This document shows, one piece after another, positions 33,613 through 44,580 of a DNA stretch of 64,000 nt. The notes under the pieces are model-generated. The model saw nothing but the letters and a program-made list of their open reading frames with translations, ran no database searches and was not told where the DNA came from. This stretch comes from Quercus robur (taxonomy: Eukaryota > Streptophyta > Magnoliopsida > Fagales > Fagaceae): assembly GCF_932294415.1 (NCBI RefSeq), contig NC_065539.1:36144001-36208000 (forward strand), read 5' to 3'. Position 1 is the first letter of the stretch. Every line of letters begins with the position of its first letter. The position numbers and the translations under genes are program-made.

Positions 33613-35332
33613 ATCCAACCCAACGAAGATCCTACACAATGCAATGCGCTTCGCTTGAGACTCTAGACCAAGAATCATCTGGGCTTTGATCGTGCAAGTA
33701 ACCCGAGGAAGAAGGAGCTTTGATTCTGGGTTCATCTGAAGCTTGGGTGAGTTCGGGTCAGTTCATTGTGCAGTAAATATTTTGTATTTGATCCGTTTGT
33801 TTTCTCTTGATTCTGGGTTCATCTATTGCTTGGGTAAGCTTTAAGTTTTGGTTTTTCTCTGTCCATATGCTCCGTTCATCTGATTTTTTGAAACCTAGGG
33901 TTTTAAAATTTTTTTTCGAAATTGGGTCATCCTTCAATTTGCTCTGTGCTTAGCTTTGTTTACTTAATCTTGTACTTTTACTTAATGATATTAAGATATG
34001 AATATGGCTGGTTGTTGTTACATATGTGGGGTAGTTTTTTTTCCCCCAGAATTTTATGAGCTAGGAATGCTATATACTTGCCCTTATTTCTCCGAAATGA
34101 TGTACATTTATGAAGTTGCATTCAGATTTCCTGAGTTCATGTATATTTTTTTTTTGTAAAGGGAAGAAAAGCTCAATGCAGAGATGCCACTAGTGAAACT
34201 TACTATAGTATGGGGTTTACAACTTTTGAATTATAAATATGTTTTGTATTGACATTAGCCAACTAGTCTAAAATAATTTGTATGCAAGTTATATAATCTG
34301 TTTTTAGCTAAGAACTATATGGAGTTTCATCATGGCTGGGCAGTAACAGAATTTATAGGTTATAAATTGATTTGTAGTATCATGAAAGTGCTTAGTAGAG
34401 TTTGACTACTAAATAACCTTATATTCCTTTTATATAACCTTATTTAGTAGTCACTGTGGATTATTACACTGCAATTTTGTAATCTTATAATGACATGGTA
34501 TGCCATAGTGTACTATCAAAGGTTATGGAGTTAATTTTGGAACTTGGGCTGTAATGAAGAGGAAGATGGAATAAGATGACATTGTAGCAAATATTGGAGT
34601 CACTTGCTTAAATGCAGGGTGGGACACGAAATTGGGAAGTAGGTGGTGTGTATGGAAGAGTGTGGCTTTGCAGTTGGTATAAATAGAGAGATTAAAGGCC
34701 CCACACTACAGGTAAGGTGATAAGTTAGTTGATGGGGGAGTTATTCATGTGGACAAAGTGTGTATACAAAAATTGTGCAACTTGTTGGATGTGCTACTCT
34801 CTTTTCATTCCTTGTAGTGACATTGGTTTAGTGGGCATCTTTTACATCTCCATCATAAATAGAGAGATTAGAGGCCCCACATTGTGCAACTGGTTTAGTG
34901 GGCATCTTTTACATGACACTGATTAGATTAATGCTGACAGAGATGACTAAGATAGCTAGCACTAGATCTATATCTGCATAGTTTTTTAAGCCTTATCAAA
35001 TTATAAGGGTTATAACAGAAAGCATTGACATGGGATAAAGGTGAAAAGAATGGAAAGTCATTTATACAGCCTCTGTATGTGTATGTTTTAATTTGCCTCT
35101 GTTTTTGTAGTTGTAATTGAGTCCACAAAATATTACACATACAAAACCACAAATTAAAGCCAGATGGCAATACTAAGTGGTCAAATTGTTAATCAGTAAT
35201 TGCTTCTTTCTTGGAATTTTGGTGTTTCTTACAAATTTGAACTATGGTTTATGCTATCACACATGCTGAAAATTTGAACTATGCCACTTGTAATAGATTT
35301 GTTGGTCTATAAGCTTGTAACAAATTTTTGTT
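33613..35332 (+). other. MULE left arm: presumed promoter and leader of the GRF gene
   Basis: No open frame of note. A local direct duplication, with TAAATAGAGAGATTA(A/G)AGGCCCCACA at 34680 and 34857 and GGTTTAGTGGGCATCTTTTACAT at 34825 and 34890, lies in the middle. It may hold a leader exon, as in other MULE genes; this is inferred. Confidence 0.4.
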
Positions 35333-37011
35333 ATGTCTTCATCAACTTGCAATGGCTCTACAACTAGTGGTTTCTACCACGCCGAAGATGGTCATTTATG
35401 TATCCTTGAGAATTGTGCCCTACGAACAAGTCAAAAAGCTAGTAACTATGGAAGAAGATTCCTCGGTTGTAGTCAATTTAATGTAAGAAACAATTACATT
35501 GTTGTATTTGAATTGAATTGAATTATTAGTTGTGATTAATTGTGAACTGTGAAATTAATTGTTATAATTGTAATGATTAGGTTTGTAAGGTTGAATTTAA
35601 TCAACCATCTTGTTGGCTTTATTCCGTGCCAAATTTGCTTGTATTTCAGCATTTAGTAACCCTGTATTTATGTGGGTTTGTTGTAAGGGTAGTGAGTGAG
35701 ATAGAGTGATTGAATGCTCAAGAGTGTGCAAGAAAACAGAGTCTCGCGGCTTGATCTCACGGGTGACTCGCGGTTGTAAGCCGCCAGAAGCAGCACACGT
35801 GCCAAGCATGCCAGAAGTTGAAGCGTCATGCTAACTGAAGCACTACAGGACAAAATAGGACAACTGGCCGTTCTGTTATCGCGCGGCTGGATCTCGTGAC
35901 TCAGTCAAGCTGCGAGCCACCCCTGTTTTGAAAAACCTGACGTTTCACATTCTTCTCTCACCCCAGTATAAATACCCCTCATACCCACAAAAGAATGAGA
36001 GCTTCTAGAGAGAATTTTGAGAGAGAAACCCTAGAGTAAAACAAGATTGATTCATCTACAATCTTTACATAAGAGTCTCTTCAAATTCCTCAACTCTTTT
36101 CCTCTCCATTGTCAAATCCTTGAGAGGCATTTTACCAAAACCTTTTTCTCACCATATCCATTACTGTGAGAGAGCTGTTTGGTGTTCTGGGAAACAGTTA
36201 GGAAGGAACCAATTTACATCGGTTGATGCTATGGTCAAGTAGCAGAATCCGGGAAGTTAGAAAAGAAATAGGTTCGGCGCAATCTCGTTGGAGCAAGAAG
36301 CTTGGAGGGCTTAGGTGCACTAGGTAGATTAGGCTTGGAGGGTCTATTGCTGTCCATGTATCTCAACTACATTTTCTAGTGGATTGTTTACCGCTTGGAG
36401 AGCGGCGGAGAGGTTTTACGCCAAGGGCTTCGGTTTCCTCTTTGATAACACATCGTGGGTTGTCCTTGTGTTTGCATCTTCCTTCCCTTTTATCTTTGCC
36501 TTTTATTATCTGCTGTGGGTTGTGGTTTTAATTTGGCTTAGATTGTTTTCCAATTCTGTTTTATAGCTTTTGTTCATTTTCCGCACACTAGTTGTTTGAC
36601 ATAAAGCTTGAATTGATTAATTTGTAAATTGAGGGTCTAAACGTTCAAGGGTATTTTTACACTATTTGAACTTTCAAGGTTGGTCCCAAATGTGGCTTCT
36701 TTCAGTGGGTGGATAACGAAACTTGTAAGAGTAACTGTGAAAGGATAAGTATGCTTGAGAATGAATTGCAGCTTGCAAATCAGAGAGAAATGACAACTAG
36801 GGAAATAGAAGAAAGAGCTAACCGGAGGGAAAGAGAAACTCATGAGCTTTATGTAGAAGCTAGGGAGAAACTTAAGAGGGTTAGAGAGAGTGAGAGATTG
36901 TACAAGGTGGCACTAGTTTTGTCATGGTTATTTTTCATTTTTGTAATGTTGTTGTTGTGTTTTGCCTTAGTGAACAATAATGTAAGGGTGAGGAACCTTA
37001 ATTTGCCATGA
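35333..37011 (+). pseudogene. GRF zinc-finger, coiled-coil, transmembrane protein carried by the MULE (split by solo LTR)
   Basis: Exon 1 is 35333-35482 (50 codons, phase 0), with HLCILENCALRTSQ and GRRFLGCSQFN, ending at AAT/GTAAG. Exon 2 is 36679-37011 and starts V-G-P-K-C-G-F-F-Q-W-V-D, completing a GRF-type zinc finger (Cys pair, GRRF, GC, CGFFQW). A Glu/Arg-rich coiled coil follows (about residues 64-120), then one hydrophobic segment (VALVLSWLFFIFVMLLLCFAL) near the C-terminus. The rebuilt frame has 160 residues. Plant genomes have many such proteins, some annotated as At4g04775-like; their function is unknown. A 1093-bp solo LTR now separates the exons at the acceptor, so splicing would depend on the right-hand AG copy. 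Apart from that the frame is intact. Confidence 0.8.
35584..36676 (+). mobile_element. Solo LTR, 1093 bp, with AGGTT target duplication
   Basis: Starts TGTAAGGTTGAATTTAATC and ends TTTGAACTTTCA. The 5-bp duplication AGGTT is exact (35579-35583, 36677-36681). A TATA box, TATAAATA, is at 35967-35974 on the + strand. No internal retrotransposon sequence is present, so it is an LTR-LTR recombination product. A Copia origin is likely but not proven. Removing it restores intron end GATTAG and exon start GTTGGTCCC of the host gene. Confidence 0.88.
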
Positions 37012-37160
37012 TGCTTGGGGTGGGGGGGGGGGGGTGTTGAAATGTGATTGGGTAATTGAAATGTTATTGTATCTATCTCTTGAAATGGGGATGTTGAAAT
37101 GTGATTGGGATGTTGAAATGTTATTGTATCTATCTCCTAAAATGGAAGTGTTGTTTTTGT
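37012..37160 (+). repeat. G run and tandem duplication in the 3' region of the GRF gene
   Basis: A run of G residues (37018-37034) is followed by two copies of TTGAAATGTGATTGGG.A.TTGAAATGTTATTGTATCTATCTC, about 60 bp apart. Confidence 0.8.
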
Positions 37161-38204
37161 GCAAATATTCTTTAGTATAAATTTTTTTTTACTTCATTCT
37201 GTGATTGATATATATTGGCACAAAGTGTTATGTGGAAATGTTAATAACATGAATGGAACATGTTATTACATATTCATTTTGGTTCAATACATACGCATGT
37301 GTCAATGCAAGAATAATATTATGCTTTACAGAGGCAAGTTGGAACTTGGAACTTGCCAATGATTAATAATCTTCCATAAAAGCATTCTCATTTGGGTTTG
37401 TCAATTCACCTTTTATTTTGTGTTGGAAAGATTGTGCAATAATATAAAAGGAGCTGGGAACCCCATTGTTTTGGCCTATATAAATAACTCTGCACATTTC
37501 AAGGCTATGAAAATACTCTATCAAACAAAAAGATATTGTAGGTTGCATATAAACTTGTGGGATATATAATGAATAAATAATTGGTTCTAGACACAGTGTC
37601 CAATTTTTTTAGAACATACCAAAATAATACATAAAAATCACTCCTGTAACAACAAAATAATTTTCTTTGCCACCTATCATCTACACATAATGTAAACTTC
37701 ACATAGACAAACAAGCTCAAAGACATAAAGTTAAGGTATGGAACATGGCACATTAACTTTGCTGTGTCATAATTTTGCTATGACATAATTTTCTTTGCTG
37801 TGTTAATGCACACCTATGTAAATCCACCAAAAGCACAACAAGACAAGCAAAACACAGTCCTGTGTAAATCCACTAAAAGCAAAGACAAGCACAACACAAC
37901 AAAATACTTTATCTTGTGTCAATGCACATTAACTGCTTTTAATAGAAGTGAACAGTCATTGTAACTTTATGTCACATGCATACATAATTGCCAATATTGT
38001 TTTTGGCACATCCTGTGACTTTACACATCTTCCAACCAAAACCCAACTACTAGTCCACCACACATTAGACATATACATCTTCCAACCAAAATTGCCAATA
38101 TTGTTTTTGACACTTGACCATGCTCAAGCAAATACTTTAAGCAAATACATTAAGCGTGGGAACTATAACAAAAAAAGTGGTTGAAACTTTAACTTCTTCC
38201 ATCT
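37161..38204. other. Region between the two convergent MULE genes
   Basis: AT-rich. Short direct repeats of ATTGCCAATATTGTTTTTG (37988 and 38091) and GTGTAAATCCAC-type words are present. Both genes should end their transcripts here. Confidence 0.5.
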
Positions 38205-41200
38205 TTATTTACTGCTTTTGGTGCTCTTGCCAACTACCTTCTTGCCCTTTCCACCAACTAGTTAAAATTTTGTTGGCCTTGATACACCAAACGTTTTGCC
38301 TTTAAACCCCCTAGCAGCACCACCACCACTTCTTGACTTGGTACACCACTAGTGCTCACAGATACACCTGGCTACATAACCAAAATCTAGCAGTTAGCAA
38401 GATGGTCCAACAATAGCAAGAGGAAAAAAAATAAACAAAATAGAAGAAGGCAGAGGTGCTTGAGATGGTAAAGAATCCCATGTCTCTCTAGGGGTATGGA
38501 AGCTCAGTTGTGAGGATGAAGAGAACCAGTTGGCCCTAAATCTAGTTGGAGGTTGAGTTGCTACCTCAGATCTATTGTTTGGTACAGGTTGAGATGCAAT
38601 TTGACCAAAAGCTCTATATGCAAGCTGAGATCTAGTACTTGGTGGCTGAGATGCAGTTTGAGGTGTTGCAGTCTGCTTTGTTTTTGTAGATTTACTACCC
38701 TGTGCCTACAAAGAGGGTTGTACAAATTACATACACATGAAACATAGGAGGAAATGAATATAGTTCAAAGCATGGAAATACTTACAGCTTTTGATTTAGC
38801 AAGTCTATCTCTTTTCTACCATGGAGTTTCACCAGTGATGCCTACCTTGCACCCTCTTCCATTATATCCTTCTTTCTTGCACTTCCCACACTTGATTGTT
38901 TTGTTCATCCTAGAAACTCTATAAGGGTTCCTTAGCTCTTCAGGATCTCTTTTTCTTTACTTTGGTGGTCTGCTAGGTGGTTTATACACATGAGGAGCAA
39001 CAGGAGCAGGTTGGTTAGTCTCAACCCACTCAGACTGGCCAGGCATTGGTTGTATTATCTCTTTGTAAGTTTCAACAAATGTCTCTTTCCAACAACAAGG
39101 ATGCACATATTCCTTCACTTTCTCCAGGTTCTTAACAATAGCAAAGATCCCATGTTTGCAAGGAAGTCCTGTCAAATCCCAAATCCTACAACTGTATGCT
39201 TTCTTAGCCAAGTCAACCATATGTCTCTCACGACCATTATCAACCTCATACATGAAGCTGCCTACTGGAGTAGCACTGAAAGGTATAGACTCATGTTTTA
39301 ACTTCTCTAATATGTCTTGAATATTAGGACACACCGTTCCAGTGTATTTTTCTATACCTTTTTGTTTTTTGTATTGTTTGGTCATGAGCCTAACTTTGAT
39401 CCACTCCAACATTGCTAAAATTGGCTTATCCCTAACTTCTAAAATCATGGCATTAAAAGACTCACTCAAGTTATTAGCTAAACAGTCACACAAAGCTCTA
39501 CTACTAAAGTGAGACTTAGACCATTGTGCAGGGTTGATGTCAGCAAGATACTCCCATGCCTTGACATCCAAATCCTTCAGTTCCTGCATTCTTCTCTCAA
39601 ACTTCCTGATTGTTGTGGCTCCAGCGCATCTCCACAATGCATCCTTCAACTCCAAGCCCTTATGATCCACTTTAAAATTATTATAGATATGCTTCACACA
39701 ATACCTATGCTCACAAGTTGGGAACAGCATCTCAATTGCAGATATAAGGCCCTAATTCATATACAAAACAGATCAAGTAAATATGTTAGTTAAACATGTT
39801 GAAATGAACTCAGGCATGTATTATTGAACTTTAAATATGTGGGTTAAATATGTTAGTACACTACTAAAGTCATACTTTTTGTCTATTAGTGATGAAGACT
39901 AGATTAAGTTGCTCTAGATTCCCAATGTAATCTGAAAAATGCTGCAGAAACCATACCCATGAATCTTTGTTCTCTTACTCAATAACAGCAAATGCAACTG
40001 GGAAAATGTTATCATTTGCATCTCTAACTACAAGAGAAAGTATTTGCCCCCCAAACCAATGATTGGTCTACAACCTCCCAAAAAACCAACTTTTTGTGCA
40101 TTATACCTAATATACATTCTCTTAAATTTGGGCAGTGCATTTTCATCTTCCATTCAGTTTGCAAAATAACCCTACTTCCTTTATCATTCAATCTTATCAT
40201 CTCTGCATAATCATTAAGCTTCCCATATTGCAGCTATTCATCCCCAGTAATCAAGTCAGTAGCTTTCCTTTTTACCCTATACACCTGACTGTAACTTATG
40301 TCAATTTCAAGTGCTTGCTTCACATGATGTTGAACACCAGCCACTTTCCAATCAGGATTTTTGTCAAACTCCTGCATAAACTTCTTTGCAACATAACTTG
40401 AAGTCACTTGGCTGTGTTTGAAGGATTTAGGGCAGGTGCACTCTAGATTGAATGTTTTTATTTGGAATGTTAACTCCCCAGGTAGTTGAGATGCATAACA
40501 CCTCCATCCACATTCATTTATGCAATAAACTGATATCTTCTTCTTCTCGTTTAGCTTGAACTTGATATCTACTAGCTTCTTTATAGCATATTCCCTCAAT
40601 GCCTCCCTAAATACCTTAGAGTTTGGAAACTTCATTCCTTTCTTTAACTCTGGTTTTCTTATGTCAGTTTGGGCATTAAACTCAGGTTCTTTTGCAGCAA
40701 TTGGTGCTGGCTGATCATCATCAAACCCTGCTAAACTTTCCATGTCATCTTCAAGAGGTGGGTCAATCCATTCACCCTCTTCAAGAGGTGGGTCATTGTC
40801 AGCTGCAGTAGTCCTATGTGGAGCTACATACACAAGTGGATCCTCATGTGTAGATGACCCATCATCTCCCTCAGAGGGCCTATGTAAGGTTGTTGCATTG
40901 ATACTAACTCCATCATGTGTAGATGGCCCATCATCTACATTTCCAAATACATCATCATCAAAATCTGGCCCCTCAAACCCTTCCTCCAACCAATCAAAAT
41001 CTTCTCCACCACCTCCTTCAGCATCCACATTACCTCCCTCATGCAGCACAGTAACATCATCATCATCATTCTGACCCACCTCATGCACATCATCATCATT
41101 TGCTACTTTCTCATTACCAAATGGTTGTTCAACTGCAAGTGGCTCCTCACCACTCTCAACATATAGTATTATCTTATCTGTAGGCCATGCAGCATGAATC

Positions 41201-41459
41201 TCACACATATAAACTACATCATTATCTCCATTTATAAGCCTGAACCCTTGCTCCAAATTACCTCCAGGAATAGATAATGATATCTACTTGTATTAACTAC
41301 CCTCACATCATAACAAATATCTTGTATTTCAAAATAACTAAGTTTATCTGGGTCAACATTATCAACAAAAGAAGTACTACCTCCTAAATATACCAAATCT
41401 GGGTTCCACACAAACTGGCCACCATGATGAATCTCAAAATTGAATGCCAAGTCAACCAT
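38205..41459 (-). pseudogene. MuDR-type transposase of the MULE
   Basis: Starts at ATG 41459 with a PB1-like domain (FEIHHGGQFVWNPDLVYLGG), frameshifted at about 41260-41280. An acidic region rich in D/E (about 41130-40900) follows. The MuDR N-terminal DNA-binding region (PNSKVFREALREYAIKK, CGWRCYAS, HHVKQALEIDISYSQVYRVKRKA) is at 40640-40250. In the core (40240-39876) the stretch GLDGCHLKG, which holds the first catalytic Asp, is deleted between IIGL and GGQIL. The second Asp is lost as well (TNRQK for the usual SDRQK). A phase-correct intron lies at 39752-39875. Then come MLFPTCEHRYCVKHI and a SWIM zinc finger (CRIWDLTGLPCKHGIF) in 39730-38957. A CGKCKKEGYNGRGCK knuckle (about 38890) and a Ser/Thr/Gln-rich, basic tail end at TAA 38205. 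It cannot catalyse transposition. Confidence 0.88.
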
Positions 41460-42149
41460 TTGCATATAAAATACAACAGAATAAAGTATGAGATGGGCTT
41501 GCATGTGAAAAAGTATCATGTGGTCTTGTGGTCCACACAAAGCACAACACAAAAATAGACAATATTATTAAAAGTTTTTGTTCTGTTTTTGGGAGACAAA
41601 CCCTTTTTTTATGACAAGCATATTCCTTTTTTCACATTTGGTTTGAAAAGCACAGTATATATGTTGGCATATATACTCTCTCTCTCTCTATATATAACTT
41701 AGAATAATGAAGTGCTTTGTATGGGAGGAATGGGACCAGAGAGGAAATTTCCAAGCTAATCAGTAATTTAATTGAGTGCATGTGTATAAAAGGCACTTCC
41801 ATCCATTTTTCTTGTTCAGATGATCATGCAAATATAGAATGGAGTGCATGTGCTCAACTTTCCCATCCAAGAAAAATAAGTATGCATTGTATGCATAAAT
41901 GCAAGAGTTGATGTTACTTGAGAATCAACTTCCATTTTTTATTCTTGAAAGCTTATATAATCGAAGTGGGTGTACAGACAGTCATGTATCCTTTTTTACA
42001 ACCAAAAGATGGTGAGTGAAAAAAGAACAATATGCAGTCTAATCAGTAAGAGATATAAGAACTAAAAGAGGCTGAATGAAAAAAGAATAATACGCTTAAG
42101 AAGAAAAATATTTTGGTGTTGCCCGAGTTTGTGAGAAGTTGTCTGAGTT

Positions 42150-42550
42150 AGAGATGAAAATGGGTCAGATGCAACACTCTTCATCTCAACAATTAAAAAC
42201 CCAATTAAAAACCCAAATGCAACACTCTTCATCTCAACAATGGGTCAGATGCAGCACTACCAGTTTCATGGTTTCAAAAATTAAAAACCCAATTTGGAAG
42301 AAAGAATTAAAAACCCCAATTTGAAACCCTAGGTTTCAAAAATTAAAAAGTAAAAAAGGTTTTGATCTACCTGCAATAGTTGAACAGAGGAGGATGCACA
42401 ATCAAAACCCAGGTTCAATACCCATGATCAAAACCCAAGAGCATGCACGATCAAAACCCAAGTTCAATACCCACGATCAAAACCCAGGAGCATGCACGAT
42501 CAAAACCCATGATCAAAACCCAGGAGCATGCACGAATCAAAGCCCATTGT
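42150..42550. repeat. Subterminal tandem repeats of the MULE right arm
   Basis: Units with GCATGCACGATCAAAACCCA and TTCAATACCCA(T/C)GATCAAAACCCA repeat several times (42390-42545). GCAACACTCTTCATCTCAACAA occurs twice (42169, 42219). A donor-like GCAG/GTAGATC near 42370 on the - strand suggests that a leader exon of the transposase ends here. Confidence 0.75.
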
Positions 42551-42631
42551 AGGATCTACCACAGCTAAACAGAGGAGCAACTGTGTCTTTCTTCCTCAGC
42601 TCAGATCTGCCACAGTTGTCTCAAGCGAGTG

Positions 42632-42842
42632 GGAGTGAGTGAGTTTTGGGAGTGAGAGTGAGTTTTGATCTGTTTTGGGATGTGTTTTTTACTTATTTGG
42701 TGTTAGAGTAATGGAAAACATTGAGATGGGTTATAGAGCACTCATGGTCAGAATCAAAGGTGGACAAAGTGTCAAAATTTAAACCACGAGTGGGCACATA
42801 GAATTAGAGGCAAACCACAGGTGGACAAAGTGTAATTATCCC
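42632..42842. repeat. Right terminal inverted repeat of the MULE
   Basis: Inverted partner of 33403-33612. Confidence 0.9.
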
Positions 42843-43135
42843 AAAAAAAAAAACTGATAAATTTATTTAAGAGTAGTTTTGTAAACTTTTGCATTTTTAT
42901 AAAGCAGACAAGATAATAAATAATGTTCCCTTAAAAAATTTGACTTTTCAAAAAAGACAAACAAATTGGGACGGAGGGAGTATATTTTTTGGACAAGGCT
43001 GTTGCTTTTGACACGATCCCAACCCTTAATTTATGGGGTGATTCCACTAATATTGCTCAACATGAGTGGCTGCGGGTAAGATATTAGCTATCATTTCCAT
43101 TAAAAAAAAAATACTAGCTGTCATTAGTTTAGGTA

Positions 43136-43334
43136 ACCGTTTGGATTGCACAACTACACGTCCACATTTTAGCATTTTGCATTTTTTTTTTTTACCAGCA
43201 CTTGTTTAACTATTCATGAGACATTAACAGTGTATTAAAGCAAATGAACAGTATTTTCATTTGTGAAAAGTAATCGAAAATTATTTTTTTATTATTTTCA
43301 GTTTTCAGCAAAATAAGTAATATTCAAATACACC
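43136..43334. mobile_element. MITE family 1, copy a
   Basis: Starts CCGTTTGGATTGCAC, has GTTCAT/ATGAACAGT words in the middle, and ends TTTTCAGTTTTCAGCAAAATAAGTAATATTCAAATACACC. Copies b-d are at 43905-44090, 49881-50097 and 59672-59868. Confidence 0.65.
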
Positions 43335-43904
43335 TAAGCTAGTATGAAAAGAGCCATGGTTGTGGTCACGTTTTTTATTTTCTGAACGCATCCAATTAAT
43401 TTGTACCATTGGTTATATCCGCCACCCCACAACGAGGCATCATCATGGTGGATACCGTTTTGGCATCCAAGGTACCAGTGGCCTTCAAATGGTAATTTAA
43501 TTAGTTGGTAAGTTTTAATGGCCAACTCCAAGAGTTCATCGAAATAATTGACATTGGCCAGAGGTGGAGGTTTGGTAGACGACTTACAAGGTTCACGCCA
43601 TATAAAAATAAAACATCCATTTCCAAGATCCGATTGGACGTAACCTAATTAAAAATGTGGTTTATTTTATCTAGGATCTATAAGATAATGCATGGTTCAA
43701 TAAAGTTATGATCTAATTTTCAATTTTGATTATGGAATTAAAAAAAAAGGTAGAAATTGACAATTTACTATATAGAATATTGGTTTACAAAAATTAAAAC
43801 CTCATGTTGTATCGAGAAATAAATTATTATTGATGATTTGGCAGATTTACAACATTTTTTATCAAACAGTATGAGATTTCAATTGTATTAGATTTCTATT
43901 AGTA
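43335..43904. other. Intergenic stretch
   Basis: AT-rich spacer; no feature seen beyond small open frames without support. Confidence 0.4.
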
Positions 43905-44090
43905 TGTATTTAAATACCACTTATTTTACTGAAAACTGAAAATAATAAAAAAATAATTTCTGCAACACTGTTCATTCTTTTGACATTGTAGCTTTGCCTT
44001 AATGCATTGTTCATGTCCCATGAATAATGCAAGAGGAGCTGGTAAAAAAAAAAAAAAAAAAAAGAAAGGCAGATGCAAACGTTAATGAGA
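43905..44090. mobile_element. MITE family 1, copy b (inverted)
   Basis: ATTTAAATACCACTTATTTTACTGAAAACTGAAAATAAT starts the copy; TGTTCATGTCCCATGAATAATGCAAGAGGAGCTGG and a poly-A block follow. Opposite orientation to copy a. Confidence 0.65.
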
Positions 44091-44580
44091 AGGGAATAAT
44101 AGTTCAAAACATTAAAAAAAAAAAAATCACTAATTTACTAATTGTTTTCATAAAATTTTGGGCATTTTTATAATTGGAGATGGATCCTTTTCATAAAGGG
44201 GTCTTGCTGGTGCGTGCATGGTCAACATAAATTTGAGAGTTGGGTAAGGCTTGGCCGCTCAAGTACAGTGGAGGTAAGCTGAAGCTAAGTCCTTGGAAGT
44301 TATGTTGGAAATGTTCACTAGTTTCTTTGTGCCTGCGTTTGAAATCATTGATACAGATTCCAATTTGAAAACATCTAATAGAGTGTTAATATCAGATCAA
44401 ATAGGTGATAACTGTCGAGATGAATGAGTCTTCCTCTTGAAATGAATGAGCTTTTCAGTTAGTCAAATTGAGAATTTATTTTTATTTTTTTGATGAATAT
44501 AATAGTGAGTGAGAGAGAGAGTAATGAAAAAGAAGATCAATTATAGTCACGTCTTCAATTAGATTAGATTAAATTAAAAA

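Larger units (their letters stand above)
33403..42842. mobile_element. Mutator-like element (MULE), 9440 bp, with two convergent genes
   Basis: Both ends start GGATAATTACA and are inverted copies for about 210 bp (16 mismatches by hand count, about 92% identity). The flanking nine A residues (33394-33402, 42843-42851) fit the 9-bp target duplication of Mutator, though poly-A makes this weak by itself. Inside, a small GRF zinc-finger gene runs inward from the left end (+ strand, 35333-37011) and a MuDR-type transposase gene runs inward from the right end (- strand, 38205-41459). They converge at about 37-38.2 kb. The layout recalls maize MuDR with mudrA and mudrB. A solo LTR sits in the small gene. 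Both TIRs probably hold the promoters. Confidence 0.9.
33170..42980. mobile_element. TA-flanked MITE with CTCCCTCCGTCCC ends, split by a Mutator-like element
   Basis: Left CTCCCTTCGTCCCAGTTTGT (33170-33189) and right ACAAATTGGGACGGAGGGAG (42961-42980) are inverted copies, flanked by TA on both sides (33168-33169, 42981-42982). Ends and TA target fit the Stowaway (Tc1/mariner) type. Without the inserted 9440-bp Mutator-like element and its 9-bp duplication it would be about 362 bp. Confidence 0.8.

Noticed and set aside
40742-41166. Two + strand Ser/Pro-rich frames
   Set aside because: Shadows of the acidic region of the MULE transposase on the opposite strand.
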